From JAQBDA01 sp963709875 (GTDB lineage Bacteria > Chloroflexota > Anaerolineae > Anaerolineales > UBA4823): 64,000 nucleotides of DNA. Under the pieces are notes generated by a model. That model was not told the origin of the DNA, made no database searches, and saw only the letters and a program-made list of their open reading frames with translations. Below, in pieces: positions 16,108 to 26,167 of the stretch (positions are counted from its first letter, which is position 1; each line of letters starts with the position of its first letter). Position numbers and translations under genes: made by a program. The stretch covers positions 124,001-188,000 of the forward strand of contig CAVPYB010000001.1 in the NCBI GenBank assembly GCA_963709875.1. Reading direction: 5' to 3'.

Positions 16108-17631
16108 ATGCCAGACCTGACTGACCTGACTGACCTGACCCTGCTGCAAGCCGTAGAAGCCCTGCGCCGCGGCGATATCTCCAGCCGCGAGCTAGTAGGA
16201 GCGTGTCTGGAGCGCATCCAGCGCCTGGAGCCGCAGCTGCACTGCTTCCTGGCGCTGACCGCCGAGCGCGCCCTGGAGCGCGCCGCTGAGGCCGACCGCC
16301 GGCTGAGGGCCTGGCGCAGCGACCCCGGGGAGGAGATCCCGCCCCTGCTGGGCGTGCCGCTGGCGGTGAAGGACGTGCTGTGTATGGCGGGCGTGCCCTG
16401 CACCAGCGGCTCGCGCATCCTGGAGGGTTTCGTGCCGCCCTATAACGCAACCGCGGTCGAGCGCCTGCTGCAGGCAGGGGCGGTCCTGCTGGGCAAGACC
16501 AATACCGATGAGTTCGCCATGGGATCGTCCACCGAGAACTCTGCCTACGGCGTCACCCACAACCCGTGGGATCTGGAAAGGGTGCCGGGCGGCTCGAGCG
16601 GGGGCAGTGCGGCGGCGGTGGCAGCCCGTTATATTCCCGCCGCGCTGGGTACCGATACCGGCGGCAGCGTGCGCCAGCCGGCTTCCTTCTGCGGGGTGAC
16701 CGGCATCAAACCCACTTATGGGTGCGTCTCGCGCTACGGGCTGGTGGCGTATGGCTCTTCGCTGGACGTGGTGGGTGCCCTGGCGCGCGATGCCGCGGAT
16801 GCCCGGGCAGTTTTCAACCTGATCGCCGGGCATGATCCGCTGGACGCCACCAGCCTCGATCCGCCTGGAGAGGGAGACGACGTTCAGATCTTGAAGAGCC
16901 GGCCCACTGGAAAGCCGCTTGAAGGGCTGCGCATTGGCGTGCCAGAGGAGTATTTCATCGGCGGCTTGCAGGCGGAGGTCGAGTCCGCTGTGCGCCAGGC
17001 AATCGGCAGCCTGGAGGAGTCCGGCGCGCGCCTGCAAGTGGTGAGCCTGCCGCACACCGAATATGCTCTGCCGGTCTACTACCTGATCGCACCCGCGGAG
17101 GCGTCTGCCAATCTGGCGCGCTACGACGGCATCCGCTACGGGCCGCGTCTCGAGGCGGAAAGCCTGGGTGAGATCTACCGCCGCACGCGCGGCGAGAAGT
17201 TCGGCGCGGAGGTCAAGCGGCGTATCATGCTGGGCACCTACGCCCTCTCCGCCGGGTACTACGACGCCTATTACGGACAGGCGCAGAAAGCCCGCACGCT
17301 GATCCGGCGTGACTTCGAGCATGCCTTCGAAGAAGTGGATGTGATCGCCGCTCCAGTTGCCCCGACCACCGCCTTCAAGATCGGCGAGCACGCCGATGAC
17401 CCGCTGGCGATGTACCTGGAGGATATATTCACACTGCCAGCCAACCTGGCCGGCGTGCCGGGGCTGGCTTTCCCGGTCGGCTTCGACAGCAACGGGCTGC
17501 CGGTCGGCATGCAGCTCATGGGAGCGCACTTCCAGGAAGAGCTGCTGTTCCAGATTGCCCAGGCCTACCAACAGGTCACGGACTGGCACACCCGCCGCCC
17601 TACCGGCAGCGGAGAATTGGAAAACCGCTGA
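16108..17631 (+). CDS. gatA: Asp/Glu-tRNA amidotransferase subunit A
   Basis: 507 aa amidase-signature enzyme. The catalytic Ser-cisSer-Lys triad is visible: K88 in LAVKDVLC, the Gly/Ser loop GGSSGGSAA (161-169) and S187 in GTDTGGSVRQP. GatA releases ammonia from glutamine for GatB. The N-terminal residues LTDLTDLTL come from a short GACCTGACT repetition. The stop codon touches the ATG of the M3 peptidase gene. Confidence 0.95.
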   Translation: MPDLTDLTDLTLLQAVEALRRGDISSRELVGACLERIQRLEPQLHCFLALTAERALERAAEADRRLRAWRSDPGEEIPPLLGVPLAVKDVLCMAGVPCTSGSRILEGFVPPYNATAVERLLQAGAVLLGKTNTDEFAMGSSTENSAYGVTHNPWDLERVPGGSSGGSAAAVAARYIPAALGTDTGGSVRQPASFCGVTGIKPTYGCVSRYGLVAYGSSLDVVGALARDAADARAVFNLIAGHDPLDATSLDPPGEGDDVQILKSRPTGKPLEGLRIGVPEEYFIGGLQAEVESAVRQAIGSLEESGARLQVVSLPHTEYALPVYYLIAPAEASANLARYDGIRYGPRLEAESLGEIYRRTRGEKFGAEVKRRIMLGTYALSAGYYDAYYGQAQKARTLIRRDFEHAFEEVDVIAAPVAPTTAFKIGEHADDPLAMYLEDIFTLPANLAGVPGLAFPVGFDSNGLPVGMQLMGAHFQEELLFQIAQAYQQVTDWHTRRPTGSGELENR

Positions 17632-19344
17632 ATGACAACACTCACCTTACCCCAAACCAGCCAGGAATTCATGACCTGGGATTGGCCGCGCATCCAGCCC
17701 TTCTACCAGGAGCTTGCAGGGCGCAGCCTGGATGATTCTAATGTGAACCGTTTCCTGCCTGACTGGTCGGCGCTGACCCGGCTGTGGTACGAGGCCTACC
17801 AGCGCCTGTACGTCGCCAGCACGGTGGATACCACCGACCAACAGGCGGAGAGGCGCTATAACGAATTCCTGGACCATATCTATCCCAGGGTGCAGGAGGC
17901 AGAGCAGGGGCTCAAGGAGAAGCTGCTCGCCAGCGGGCTGCAGCCGCGGGATTTCGAGTTGCCGCTGCGCATCCTGCAGACCGAAGCGGCGCTGTACCGC
18001 CAGGACAACCTGCCCTTGCTGGCCGAGGAGCTCAAGCTGGGCATGGAGCACGAGAAGATCACCGGGGCGCAGGCCGTGCAGTGGGAGGGGGAGGAGTTGA
18101 CCCTCCTGCAGCTCCAGCCGGTGTACCAGGACACGGACCGGGAGCGCCGGGAGCGCGCCTGGCGCCTGGCTGCCGGTCGCCAGCTCGCCGACCGGGGGGC
18201 GATCAACGCGCTGTGGGGCAGGATGGTGAAGGTGCGCCGCCAAATGGCAGCCAATGCCGAGCTGTCCGACTACCGCGCCTACCGCTGGCAGAAGCAGCTG
18301 CGCTTCGATTACACGCCGCAGGACTGCGAAACCTTCCACCGGGCGATCGAGCAGGTGGCTGTCCCGGCGGCTCTCGAGCTGTACGAGAAGCGTCGCCAGC
18401 AGCTCGGGGTTGAACGCCTGCGACCGTGGGACCTGGATGTGGACCCGCAGGCCCGCCCTCCGCTGCGCCCCTTCGCGAGCGTCCCCGAGCTGGAGGCAAA
18501 GACTTCTGCTATCTTCCGGCAGGTAGATCCCCAGTTAGGTGAATATTTCGAGGTCATGCGCCGGGAGGGGTTGCTCGACCTGGATAACCGGGTGGGCAAG
18601 GCTCCCGGCGGCTACTGCACCGATTTCCCGGTCGCCCGCCGCCCCTTCATTTTCACTAACGCGGTCGGCGTGCACGACGACGTACAGACCCTGCTGCACG
18701 AGGGCGGGCACGCTTTCCATGTCTTTGAGGCGGGCCACCTGCCGTACTTCCAGCACTTCCAGGTGCCGCTGGAGTTCATGGAGGTGGCTTCCATGGCGAT
18801 GGAGATGCTGGCCTCGCCCTACCTGACCGCCGACCGGGGCGGCTTCTACTCGCCTTCCGATGCCGCCCGTGCCCGGGTCGAGCATCTGGAGCGCTCGCTG
18901 CTCTTCTGGCCGTATATGGCGGTGGTGGATGCTTTCCAGCACTGGGCATACACTCACCCCGGCGGGGACGACCCGCAGCAGTGCGACCTCAAGTGGGTCG
19001 AGCTGTGGCAGCGCTTTTTGCCCGGCGTGGACTGGAGCGGGCTGGAGGACGAGCTGGTCACCGGCTGGCAACGCAAGGCACATATCCACACCGACCCGTT
19101 CTACTATATCGAGTACGGGCTGGCGCTAATGGGCGCGGTGCAGGTGTGGCGCAACGCTTTAGCCGACCAGTCTCAGGCGGTGGCGGATTATCGTAAGGCG
19201 CTGTCATTGGGCTACAGCGTATCGCTGCCCGAGCTGTACACCGCAGCCGGAGCGCGCTTCGCCTTCGATTCCGAGACACTGGGCGAGGTGGTGGAGCTGA
19301 TGATGGAAAAGGTGGACGACCTGGAAAGCCAGCAGACGTTATGA
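17632..19344 (+). CDS. M3 family oligoendopeptidase
   Basis: 570 aa without a signal peptide, so cytoplasmic. The zinc site HEGGHAFH (about 356-363) and the downstream EFMEVASMAMEML segment, which supplies the third ligand glutamate, identify an M3 peptidase (PepF/oligoendopeptidase F type). Such enzymes degrade short peptides. It starts immediately after the gatA stop, so it is probably translated from the gatCA transcript. Confidence 0.92.
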   Translation: MTTLTLPQTSQEFMTWDWPRIQPFYQELAGRSLDDSNVNRFLPDWSALTRLWYEAYQRLYVASTVDTTDQQAERRYNEFLDHIYPRVQEAEQGLKEKLLASGLQPRDFELPLRILQTEAALYRQDNLPLLAEELKLGMEHEKITGAQAVQWEGEELTLLQLQPVYQDTDRERRERAWRLAAGRQLADRGAINALWGRMVKVRRQMAANAELSDYRAYRWQKQLRFDYTPQDCETFHRAIEQVAVPAALELYEKRRQQLGVERLRPWDLDVDPQARPPLRPFASVPELEAKTSAIFRQVDPQLGEYFEVMRREGLLDLDNRVGKAPGGYCTDFPVARRPFIFTNAVGVHDDVQTLLHEGGHAFHVFEAGHLPYFQHFQVPLEFMEVASMAMEMLASPYLTADRGGFYSPSDAARARVEHLERSLLFWPYMAVVDAFQHWAYTHPGGDDPQQCDLKWVELWQRFLPGVDWSGLEDELVTGWQRKAHIHTDPFYYIEYGLALMGAVQVWRNALADQSQAVADYRKALSLGYSVSLPELYTAAGARFAFDSETLGEVVELMMEKVDDLESQQTL

Positions 19345-19350
19345 ATGGAT

Positions 19351-19380
19351 CACCACAGAGCACACAGAGTTCACGGAGAG
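19351..19380 (-). repeat. Dispersed CTCTGTG...CTCTGTGGTG repeat, copy 2
   Basis: On the minus strand the sequence reads CTCTCCGTGAACTCTGTGTG then CTCTGTGGTG, matching the other copies in this window. It lies between the M3 peptidase and O-methyltransferase genes. Confidence 0.55.
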
Positions 19381-19410
19381 AGCCCTGTATTCTAAATCCA
19401 GTATGACGGT

Positions 19411-20007
19411 ATGCTGATGTTCCACACCATTCCCCAACCCGTGCTCGAGCGTATGGTTTATTTGGAAGCCATCGACGCTCGCGACCGGCAGGATGGCACA
19501 CCCAATGCGCGGCGCGTGCGCCAGGTGCCCCCCGAGACCGGGCGCTTCTTAGCCATCCTGGCTGCCGGGGCCCCGCCGGGTCAGCTGATCGAGGTCGGCA
19601 CCAGTGCTGGCTACTCTGGGCTGTGGCTGTCGCTGGCCTGCCGCCAGCGCGGCGACCGGCTGACCACCTTCGAATATGATCCTGAGAAGGTGGCACTCGC
19701 CGGCGAGACCTTCCGCCTGGCTGGGGTGGAGGATGTCATGCGGTTAGTGCAGGCTGACGCCTGCCAGCGCCTGTCCGAGTTCGAGCAGGTGGCGTTCTGT
19801 TTCATGGATGCCGAAAAGGTTATTTACCCGGAGGTGTACGAGCTGGTTGTCCCCAAGCTGGTGCCCGGTGGCTATTTCGCAGCCGACAACGCCCTCAGCC
19901 ACCAAAGTAAATTGGAGCCGTTCATTGAGCATGCCCTGAACGACAGGCGGGTCGATGGGCTGGTCGTCCCGGTCGGCAAGGGCGTGCTGCTGTGCCGTAA
20001 GATATAA
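19411..20007 (+). CDS. SAM-dependent O-methyltransferase (class I, COMT-like)
   Basis: 198 aa. Motif I EVGTSAGYSGLWLSLA (about 57-70) binds SAM, and TTFEYDPEKVALA gives the acidic residue after strand 2. FMDAEKVIYPEVYELVVPKL and ADNALSH follow the order seen in methyltransferase_3 enzymes (caffeoyl-CoA and catechol type). Metal-binding Asp/Asn positions appear present. The acceptor is unknown. The gene stands alone and ends in a strong hairpin. Confidence 0.85.
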   Translation: MLMFHTIPQPVLERMVYLEAIDARDRQDGTPNARRVRQVPPETGRFLAILAAGAPPGQLIEVGTSAGYSGLWLSLACRQRGDRLTTFEYDPEKVALAGETFRLAGVEDVMRLVQADACQRLSEFEQVAFCFMDAEKVIYPEVYELVVPKLVPGGYFAADNALSHQSKLEPFIEHALNDRRVDGLVVPVGKGVLLCRKI

Positions 20008-20045
20008 AGTAGTAGGGTGCGTTCAGCGAACGCACCCTACTACTT
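20007..20045 (+). terminator. Long palindrome after the O-methyltransferase gene
   Basis: An 18-bp perfect stem (20007-20024 with 20028-20045) around a 3-base loop, followed by TTCCTT. The core GTAGGGTGCGTTC/GAACGCACCCTAC resembles a palindromic repeat class that is widely dispersed in bacteria. It sits between convergent genes and could end transcription from both. Confidence 0.75.
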
Positions 20046-20077
20046 TTCCTTAAACTTCGTGGTTCAGGTCTTGTGTT

Positions 20078-23000
20078 CTACCGACGCATGAAGGGCAGGT
20101 AGAGCTTGTTGTTCAGGTTGGCGGGGATCACCACGTAATCCCCGGAAGCCACCAAAGCGTAGGGCTGCGGTCCCTGGGGGACGTTGTAGCCGTGCACGTA
20201 GACCGTGTACGTCCCGTACGGAGCATTAGGGATGAGCACGCCTTCCACGTTATTGCAGGCATCCCATTTGATGGAGGGAGTTACCGGACGCAGGCACTGT
20301 CCGGCGCTGTACAGGCCGAAGTTGCCGTAGTAATGCGTCCCGTTCGGTGCGATCACTTCCAGGTCCAGGTCGTTGACCAGCGCCTTGGCAGCTGCCGAGC
20401 TGCCCGGGTAATCGGTCCACGCCAGGGTCAGGCGCAGCGGTCCACCTGCAGGAGGGCGGTGGCGGTAGGTGTTGGTCCGGATGTGCTGCCGTAGCCGCGG
20501 ATCAGCCAGTTCCCGCCGGTCAGCCCCAGGTCCTTTACCAGGGACAGCGTATCATCGGTCGGCAGCTGGGCCGGATCTGGCGGCGACGCCACCCACCAGC
20601 CCACCCACGAGCGCAGCTGGTCGCTGGTCTGGTCGATAGCAGCCGGGTAGCTGATGGGCGAGACGCCGTCCACCACGTAGCGGTTGATCACCCCGATCAG
20701 CACGTCGCCCGGACCGTTGAGCGGCAGCGCCGGCGAGAGGTTGTAAACCGACCAGGTACTGCCGTCCACCGCCTTGACCGTATCGTGGATGGTGCGCAGC
20801 GGAGTGAGAGTCCCATTAGTAGGGTCGCCGTCGCTGTCCTGGTAGATCACCAGGTCGATTGCACCGCCGAGCGGTACGCCCGCACCGCCGTCGAACAGAA
20901 CCTGCACCTGCTCCAGATTGAAGGGATAGTCGCCGGGTGCCGGGGTGAAGCGGTTGAACCAGATGAACTGGTAGGATACCGACGAGCCGACCAGCCCCAA
21001 ATTCTCCTCATACGAGCCGTCGTCCAGGGCAAGACTAACGGCGGCTTGCGGAACATCCGGTGCGGCGGATGTTCCGGCGGCAGGCGGGATACCGCTGCTC
21101 TCCAGCTTCAGTTCCACCGGGCGATTGATGTTTGTCCCGGGCGGCTCGGGGGTGAGGGCTGCCTGGGGAGCGGTGTCTTCCCCGTCATCGAGCGTGCTGC
21201 CGGGGGCAGACTGGCTCGTCCCTCCACCAACATTGATCGTGTAGGTCACTTTGGAGCCGGTGGCAAGCCCGGCGGTGTAGTCGCGCAGCCAAACCTGGCG
21301 CGGGGCGGTGGGGTCGATGCTCTCCGGCAGGTTGACCCTGCCCCAGCCGCTCACGTTGTTCGGGCGTTGGGCGGGGATCTCCTGCGGGCTGGTATACTGC
21401 CCTGGGCTCAGGTCGGTTGCACCGTTGATCAGCACGGCTTTCATCAGCGCTGCACTGGGATTGCTGAAGCCGCGCGCTTCGGTCAGCCACTCACGCACCA
21501 GGGTAGCTGCCCCGGCGGTGAGCGGTGTGGCCATGCTGGTGCCGCCCATGTATAAATAGTCATCGTTGTACACGCCCCAGCCGCTGGTCGTACCCGCCAC
21601 ATGTGAGCGGGAGGAGACGATCATCGTGCCCGGGGCGACCACGTCAGGCTTGATCCTGCCATCGTCGGTCGGGCCGCGGCTCGAAAAGGCTGCCATCCCC
21701 TCGGTATCGTTCGAGATCGGGTCGCCGTAGATCGGGGCAACCGGATAATCGCTGGGCCACCAGTTGCCCCAGGTGGTGGTCACCGCCGGGCGGTTGTTCT
21801 CGGTCGCTCCCACAGTCAGCACGTTCTTAGCGGTGCCGGGTGAGGCCATCGAGTCGCTGTCCACCAGACCGTCTGAGTTGGCATCGATGCCGCTGTTGCC
21901 GGCCGCGAACAGGAAGAGCATGTTGTTCATACCCGGGGTGCTCGGCAATCCCCATGCCGCCTCGTCGGTGTTGCGCGCCTCAGCGTCATAGCCGCCGTAC
22001 GGGTTGGATACTGTGCCGGTCGGGCCGCCCCACGAGTTGCTGTGCAGGCGGGCGTTTTTGTCGTACGCCGGCTGGAACAGGTTATCCTTCAAGTTGAGCG
22101 GGATGCACTCCAGGTTGCCGCTCAGGTCGTTGACATTATCGATGGACTGGAAGACGATGCCTGCCTGGGGGGCGATGCCGGCGAACTGCCCGCTGGATAG
22201 CGCCCCGCTGCCCAGTGCGCTGCCCGAGACGTGCGTGCCGTGCCCGTGCAGGTCGCTCCAGGTGGTGCGCCCGCCGATGAAATCTTTGCAGATGGCCTGC
22301 CCTTCGACGATGCGCCCCTCGAAATCATCGCTCATCGATGATGTGGTCACGCCTAAGTCCAGGCCGGTATCGGCGATTGCCAGGGTCTGCCCGCTGCCGA
22401 ACATGTTCAGCTTGGTGCGCAGCCCGGGCACCGACATCACCTGCGAGCCCTGGTCGTTGAAGATCGTCATCGGGATGTAAGGCTCGACCCACACCACCCC
22501 GTCCAGCGCCGCCAGGGACAGGGCCTGACTCGCCGGCAGCGTCACCCTCAGCAGAGCGGAAAGCTCACCCGCCGATTGCTCCTCAACGCTGCCGCCCAGC
22601 GCGGTGACCTGCGCCGTTAGGGCTCCCAGATCGGCATCCGGCAGGGACTGCACGTTCAGCTCCATGGGCGTCTGGCTGGCTTCGCTGACCGCGGCCAGGG
22701 AGGCGGGCATGCGATAAGCCGGGTGGTAAGCTCCTACCCAGCGCACGAAGGGCAGGCCGCGCACCGCTTCGGCGGTCTTGCCGTCCAGGCGGGTCAGGAA
22801 TGCGAAATCCGGCACGTAGTCATACAGGCGCACACCGGCTGCTTCCAGGGCGGCTTTCCATTCCGGCAGCACCGGGCCGCTGAGCTGAACCAGTGCCATG
22901 GCGGGCTGGCCTGGCTCTATCTGTAGAGTCTGGTCAGCAGGCAGGTCCGGCTCGCCGCTCAACGGGTCGAAGCTGGCGTACTGCAGGCGAATTTCCGCCC

Positions 23001-23121
23001 GGATTTGCGCTGCTTCACCCGCCTGGGTTGGACCGGCGCCGAGACCCGGCGCGGCGATCACGATGATCAGCCCGGTGATGAGCAGCGTTATAAGCCTTTT
23101 GATCGTCAGTTGTGAAGGCAT
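20078..23121 (-). CDS. Secreted S8 subtilisin-like serine protease, frameshifted near 3' end
   Basis: About 1014 aa if one frame change near 20441-20455 is allowed. Signal peptide at 1-36. Catalytic triad: D251 (IADTGLDLG), H294 (GHGTHVSG) and S529 (GTSMATP). A C-terminal jelly-roll-like domain starts at VTYTINVGGG (about 625-634) but is interrupted by ~255 residues, including SLALDDGSYEENLGLVG and GNWLIRGYG, before resuming in the other frame as GGPLRLTLAWTDYPGSSAAA. Without the frame change the protein stops at DRCA. It is probably a nutrient-scavenging exoprotease. Confidence 0.88.
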
Positions 23122-23462
23122 GGAAGACTCCCTTGTAGTTCCAAATCCTGTGGGTCGCTGCGACCCTCAGGGACTATAACAGCCAATGGTGAGCTTGGAC
23201 TCGTTATCGGCTCTGGTGAGTGAGCAGGACAATTTGCCAAATTGTCCTGCATTGTTGACCTTCCGCACAGCTGCTCTGGCAGGTTTTTAGCTCCCAGGTT
23301 TGCGGCATCCGGGCAAATTCTGCATGCCCTGGTTTAGGGGTTATAATAACACCGCTTTACCGCTGGGCACTCAATAGGGGCGGCGGCACGTACTATAAGA
23401 CTATTTTACATGCATTTTCATGCCATCCAACCAACTTATCTGTTAGGGGTGCAGTACATTTG
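23122..23462. other. Intergenic region with a 12-bp hairpin
   Basis: A divergent gap of 341 bases. GCAGGACAATTT (23224-23235) pairs with AAATTGTCCTGC (23239-23250) around a GCC loop. TATAAT at 23342-23347 could serve the nucleotidyltransferase gene. A related TTTGGCAAATTGA sequence occurs near 33577. I see no gene or RNA here. Confidence 0.45.
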
Positions 23463-24473
23463 ATGAGTCAAAAACTAAAAGTAGTAATTCCCATGGCGGG
23501 TCTGGGCACACGCCTGCGCCCGCACACCTGGAGCAAGCCCAAGCAGCTGATCAGCGTGGCCGGAAAGGTGGTGCTCGACCATGTGCTGGACACGCTGCGC
23601 AGCCTGCCCGATCCACAGGATATCGAGCTGGTCGCAATTGTCGGCTATCTGGGTGAGCAGATCGAAGATTATATGCAGGAACACCATCCGGATATCAAGG
23701 CTCACTATGTGATCCAGGAGAACCCACGCGGCCAGTCTCACGCCATATACCTGGCGCGTCAGTACCTGGATGGCCCGATGCTGATGGTGTTTGCCGATAC
23801 GCTGATCGAGACCGACCTGTCCTTCCTGGGGCACGAGCAGGCCGAAGCCGTTGTCTGGGTCAAGCCGGTGCCTGACCCGCGGCGCTTCGGTGTGGTCCAG
23901 GTAGGTGAAGATGGTCTGGTAAAGCGCATGGTCGAAAAACCTCAAGACATGGACCTCAACCTGGCGGTGGTAGGCTTCTATTATTTCCAGAACTCGCAGG
24001 ACTTGCTCTCCGCCATCGACGAACAGATGAGGCGCGATCTGCAGCTCAAAGGTGAATACTTCCTGGCGGATGCGGTCAACATCATGCTGGAGCGCGGCCT
24101 CAAGATGCGTCCGGAGAAGGTAGATGTCTGGCTGGACGCCGGTACGTCTGAAGCCCTGCTGGAGACCAACCGCTACCTGCTGGACAGCGGTTGCAGCAAT
24201 TACGATGAGGTATCCTGCCAGGAAGGCAACGTTGTTATCCCGCCGGTATTCATCCACCCGACTGCCCGCCTGGAACACAGCATCATCGGGCCGCATGTCT
24301 CCCTTGGAGCGGGCTGCGTGGTGCAGAACAGCATCATCCGCGACTCGATTCTGGAGGACGAAGCCCATGTAGTAGGTGGCATCCTGGAAGGCTCGCTGAT
24401 TGGGCGGCGGGCGCAGATCTACCGCCGCACGAGCGTCATTAACGCCGGTGACCAGACCGTGGTGACCCTGTAG
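23463..24473 (+). CDS. NDP-sugar nucleotidyltransferase (RmlA/GlmU-like)
   Basis: 336 aa. The N-terminal pyrophosphorylase loop IPMAGLGTRLRPHTWSKPK is diagnostic, and DAGTSEALLETNRYL closes the nucleotidyltransferase domain at about 220-235. The remaining ~100 residues are hexapeptide-like repeats (IIGPHVSLGAGCVVQNSIIR), as in bifunctional or regulatory left-handed helix tails. It makes an NDP-hexose from a sugar-1-phosphate for surface polysaccharide. A TTG three bases upstream is a less likely start. Confidence 0.88.
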   Translation: MSQKLKVVIPMAGLGTRLRPHTWSKPKQLISVAGKVVLDHVLDTLRSLPDPQDIELVAIVGYLGEQIEDYMQEHHPDIKAHYVIQENPRGQSHAIYLARQYLDGPMLMVFADTLIETDLSFLGHEQAEAVVWVKPVPDPRRFGVVQVGEDGLVKRMVEKPQDMDLNLAVVGFYYFQNSQDLLSAIDEQMRRDLQLKGEYFLADAVNIMLERGLKMRPEKVDVWLDAGTSEALLETNRYLLDSGCSNYDEVSCQEGNVVIPPVFIHPTARLEHSIIGPHVSLGAGCVVQNSIIRDSILEDEAHVVGGILEGSLIGRRAQIYRRTSVINAGDQTVVTL

Positions 24474-24506
24474 AGCAGCTTGAAAAGGCCGCTGGTGGTG
24501 GACGAG

Positions 24507-24740
24507 ATGAACTTGACAGCTGAGGATCAGGGCAATCTCGTTGAGTGCCGCTCCGACAGCACCTACGCCGAGCGCCCGGTGTCCTTTAACTGGCAGGGTT
24601 CTTCCCTGGAAGTGGCTGAGATCATCCGGCGCTGGCGCTCACCGGGTGTACGAGGTTTCCAGGTGCGCACCCCGGACAGCCGGACGTTCGAGCTGTTCTA
24701 CGACGAGCACCATGACACCTGGACCATCCGGGAGATATAA
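24507..24740 (+). CDS. Small conserved hypothetical protein
   Basis: 77 aa from the ATG at 24507, or 86 aa from a TTG at 24480. It reads like a small beta-rich protein (YAERPVSFNWQGSSLEV, FELFYDEHHDTWTIREI) without membrane segments. It follows the nucleotidyltransferase gene closely and may be co-transcribed. The family is not recognised. Confidence 0.5.
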   Translation: MNLTAEDQGNLVECRSDSTYAERPVSFNWQGSSLEVAEIIRRWRSPGVRGFQVRTPDSRTFELFYDEHHDTWTIREI

Positions 24741-24751
24741 GGTTATATAAA

Positions 24752-24885
24752 AACTCCGTGATCTCGGTGAACTCTGTGGTGAATATAAGAGAATAATAAA
24801 AACTCAGCGCACTCTGCGGTGAAAAAACTGTCCGATATCTTTAATAACTCTGTATCGATGCTTGCATCGCATCTGTGGTGAAATA
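24752..24885 (+). repeat. Dispersed CTCTGTGGTGAA repeat, three tandem-like copies
   Basis: Three degenerate copies follow one another: ending AACTCTGTGGTGAA near 24782, CACTCTGCGGTGAAA near 24823 and GCATCTGTGGTGAAA near 24885. All are in the same orientation as the downstream aminotransferase gene. Confidence 0.6.
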
Positions 24886-24903
24886 AATCTATAAGGAGGC
24901 AAA

Positions 24904-26073
24904 GTGACCCGGGAATATCTTTCAACCCGCGTGGCAGGGTTAAAGCCCTCCGGAATACGCAAATTCTTCGACATCGTCGCCACGATGGATGACGTGATCT
25001 CGCTGGGCATCGGCGAGCCGGATTTCGATACGCCCGAGCCCATCCTGCAGGCCGGCATCCGCTCCTTGCAGGGCGGTGCCACCCATTACACCTCCAACGC
25101 CGGACAGATCGAGCTGCGCCAGGCGCTGGCAGACCACTTGCAGCGCCATGTACGGTGTGGCTTACGATCCGGTCACCGAGATCGTGGTTACGGTTGGCGT
25201 ATCTGAAGCGCTCTACCTGGCCATGACGGCCCTGCTGGATCCCGGGGATGAGGTCATCGTGCCCACACCCTGCTTCGTCGCCTACCAGGCAGAGGTGGTC
25301 CTGGCGGGCGGCGTGCCGGTCGAGCTGCCCACCTACGTCGAGGACGGCTTCCAGGCTGCGCCCGGAAGCCCTGGAAGCAGCCATCACCCCGCGTACCAAG
25401 GCCATCCTGATCAGCTACGCCCAACAACCCTACCGGCGCGTGTGGCAACCCGGGATGTGCTGGTGGAGGTCGCTCGCATCGCCGAGGCGCACGACCTGGT
25501 GGTGATCTCGGACGAGCTGTACGACCAGTTGGTCTACGACGTGCCGCACGTCTGCTTCCCTGCACTGAGCGGCATGTGGGAGCGCACCATCCTGCTGGGC
25601 GGGTTTTCCAAGAATTATGCCATGACCGGCTGGCGGATCGGCTTCGCGGCCGCCCCGGCGGGCATTCTGCGCGGGCTGCTGCGCATCCACCAGTACACGA
25701 TCATGTCTGCTCCCACCACTGCCCAGGAGGCGGCACTGGTCGCCCTGTACGATGGCACGCCCGCATGTAGAGGAGATGCGCGCGCGAGTACGACCGCCGG
25801 CGCAGATTGATCGTCTCCGGGCTGAACCGGCTGGGGCTGCCCACCTTCGAGCCTCACGGAGCATTTTACGCTTTCCCCAGCATCAAAGCCAGCGGCATGG
25901 ATGAGGAGATCTTTGCCCAGAAGCTGCTCCAGGAGGAGAAGGTGGCCGTGGTGCCCGGCACCGCTTTCGGTCCCGGCGGGGAGGGCTACGTGCGCTGTTC
26001 GTATGCCACCGCGTACGAAAAGATCGAGGAAGCTCTGCAGCGCATTGAGAATTTTATGCGTCGCTACGGATAG
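24904..26073 (+). CDS. PLP-dependent class I/II aminotransferase, six frame breaks
   Basis: Allowing six single extra bases (near 25147, 25362, 25421, 25440, 25761 and 25783), a complete protein of about 387 aa can be read. Visible parts are SLGIGEPDFDTPEP, ATHYTSNAGQIELRQALA, GVSEALYLAMTALLDPGDEV, NNPTGA, ISDELYDQLVY, the PLP-lysine motif GGFSKNYAMTGWRIGF and GPGGEGYVRCSYATA. This is the AspC/AlaT-like fold I group. The start is GTG with AAGGAGG upstream. The breaks would kill the gene if real; the coding sequence is otherwise clean. Confidence 0.85.
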
Positions 26074-26088
26074 CAACCTCGTTACGGA

Positions 26089-26166
26089 TATGAGAGAATA
26101 GAGAGTAGAGAGTCGAGAGTAGTTATTCGCTCATACGGTTCTCTGTTCTCTACTCTCCACTCTCCT
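26089..26166. repeat. GAGAGTAGAGAG repeat arranged as an inverted pair
   Basis: Purine units (AGAGAATAGAGAGTAGAGAG) are followed after about 25 bases by the complementary pyrimidine units (TCTCTGTTCTCTACTCTCC), so the leader could fold into a long imperfect hairpin. The pyrimidine arm ends two bases before the gatB ATG, leaving no Shine-Dalgarno site. Confidence 0.55.
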
Positions 26167-26167
26167 T

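Noticed and set aside
16192..17589. 465-codon minus-strand ORF opposite gatA
   Set aside because: Mirror frame of a fully conserved gene with intact catalytic residues.
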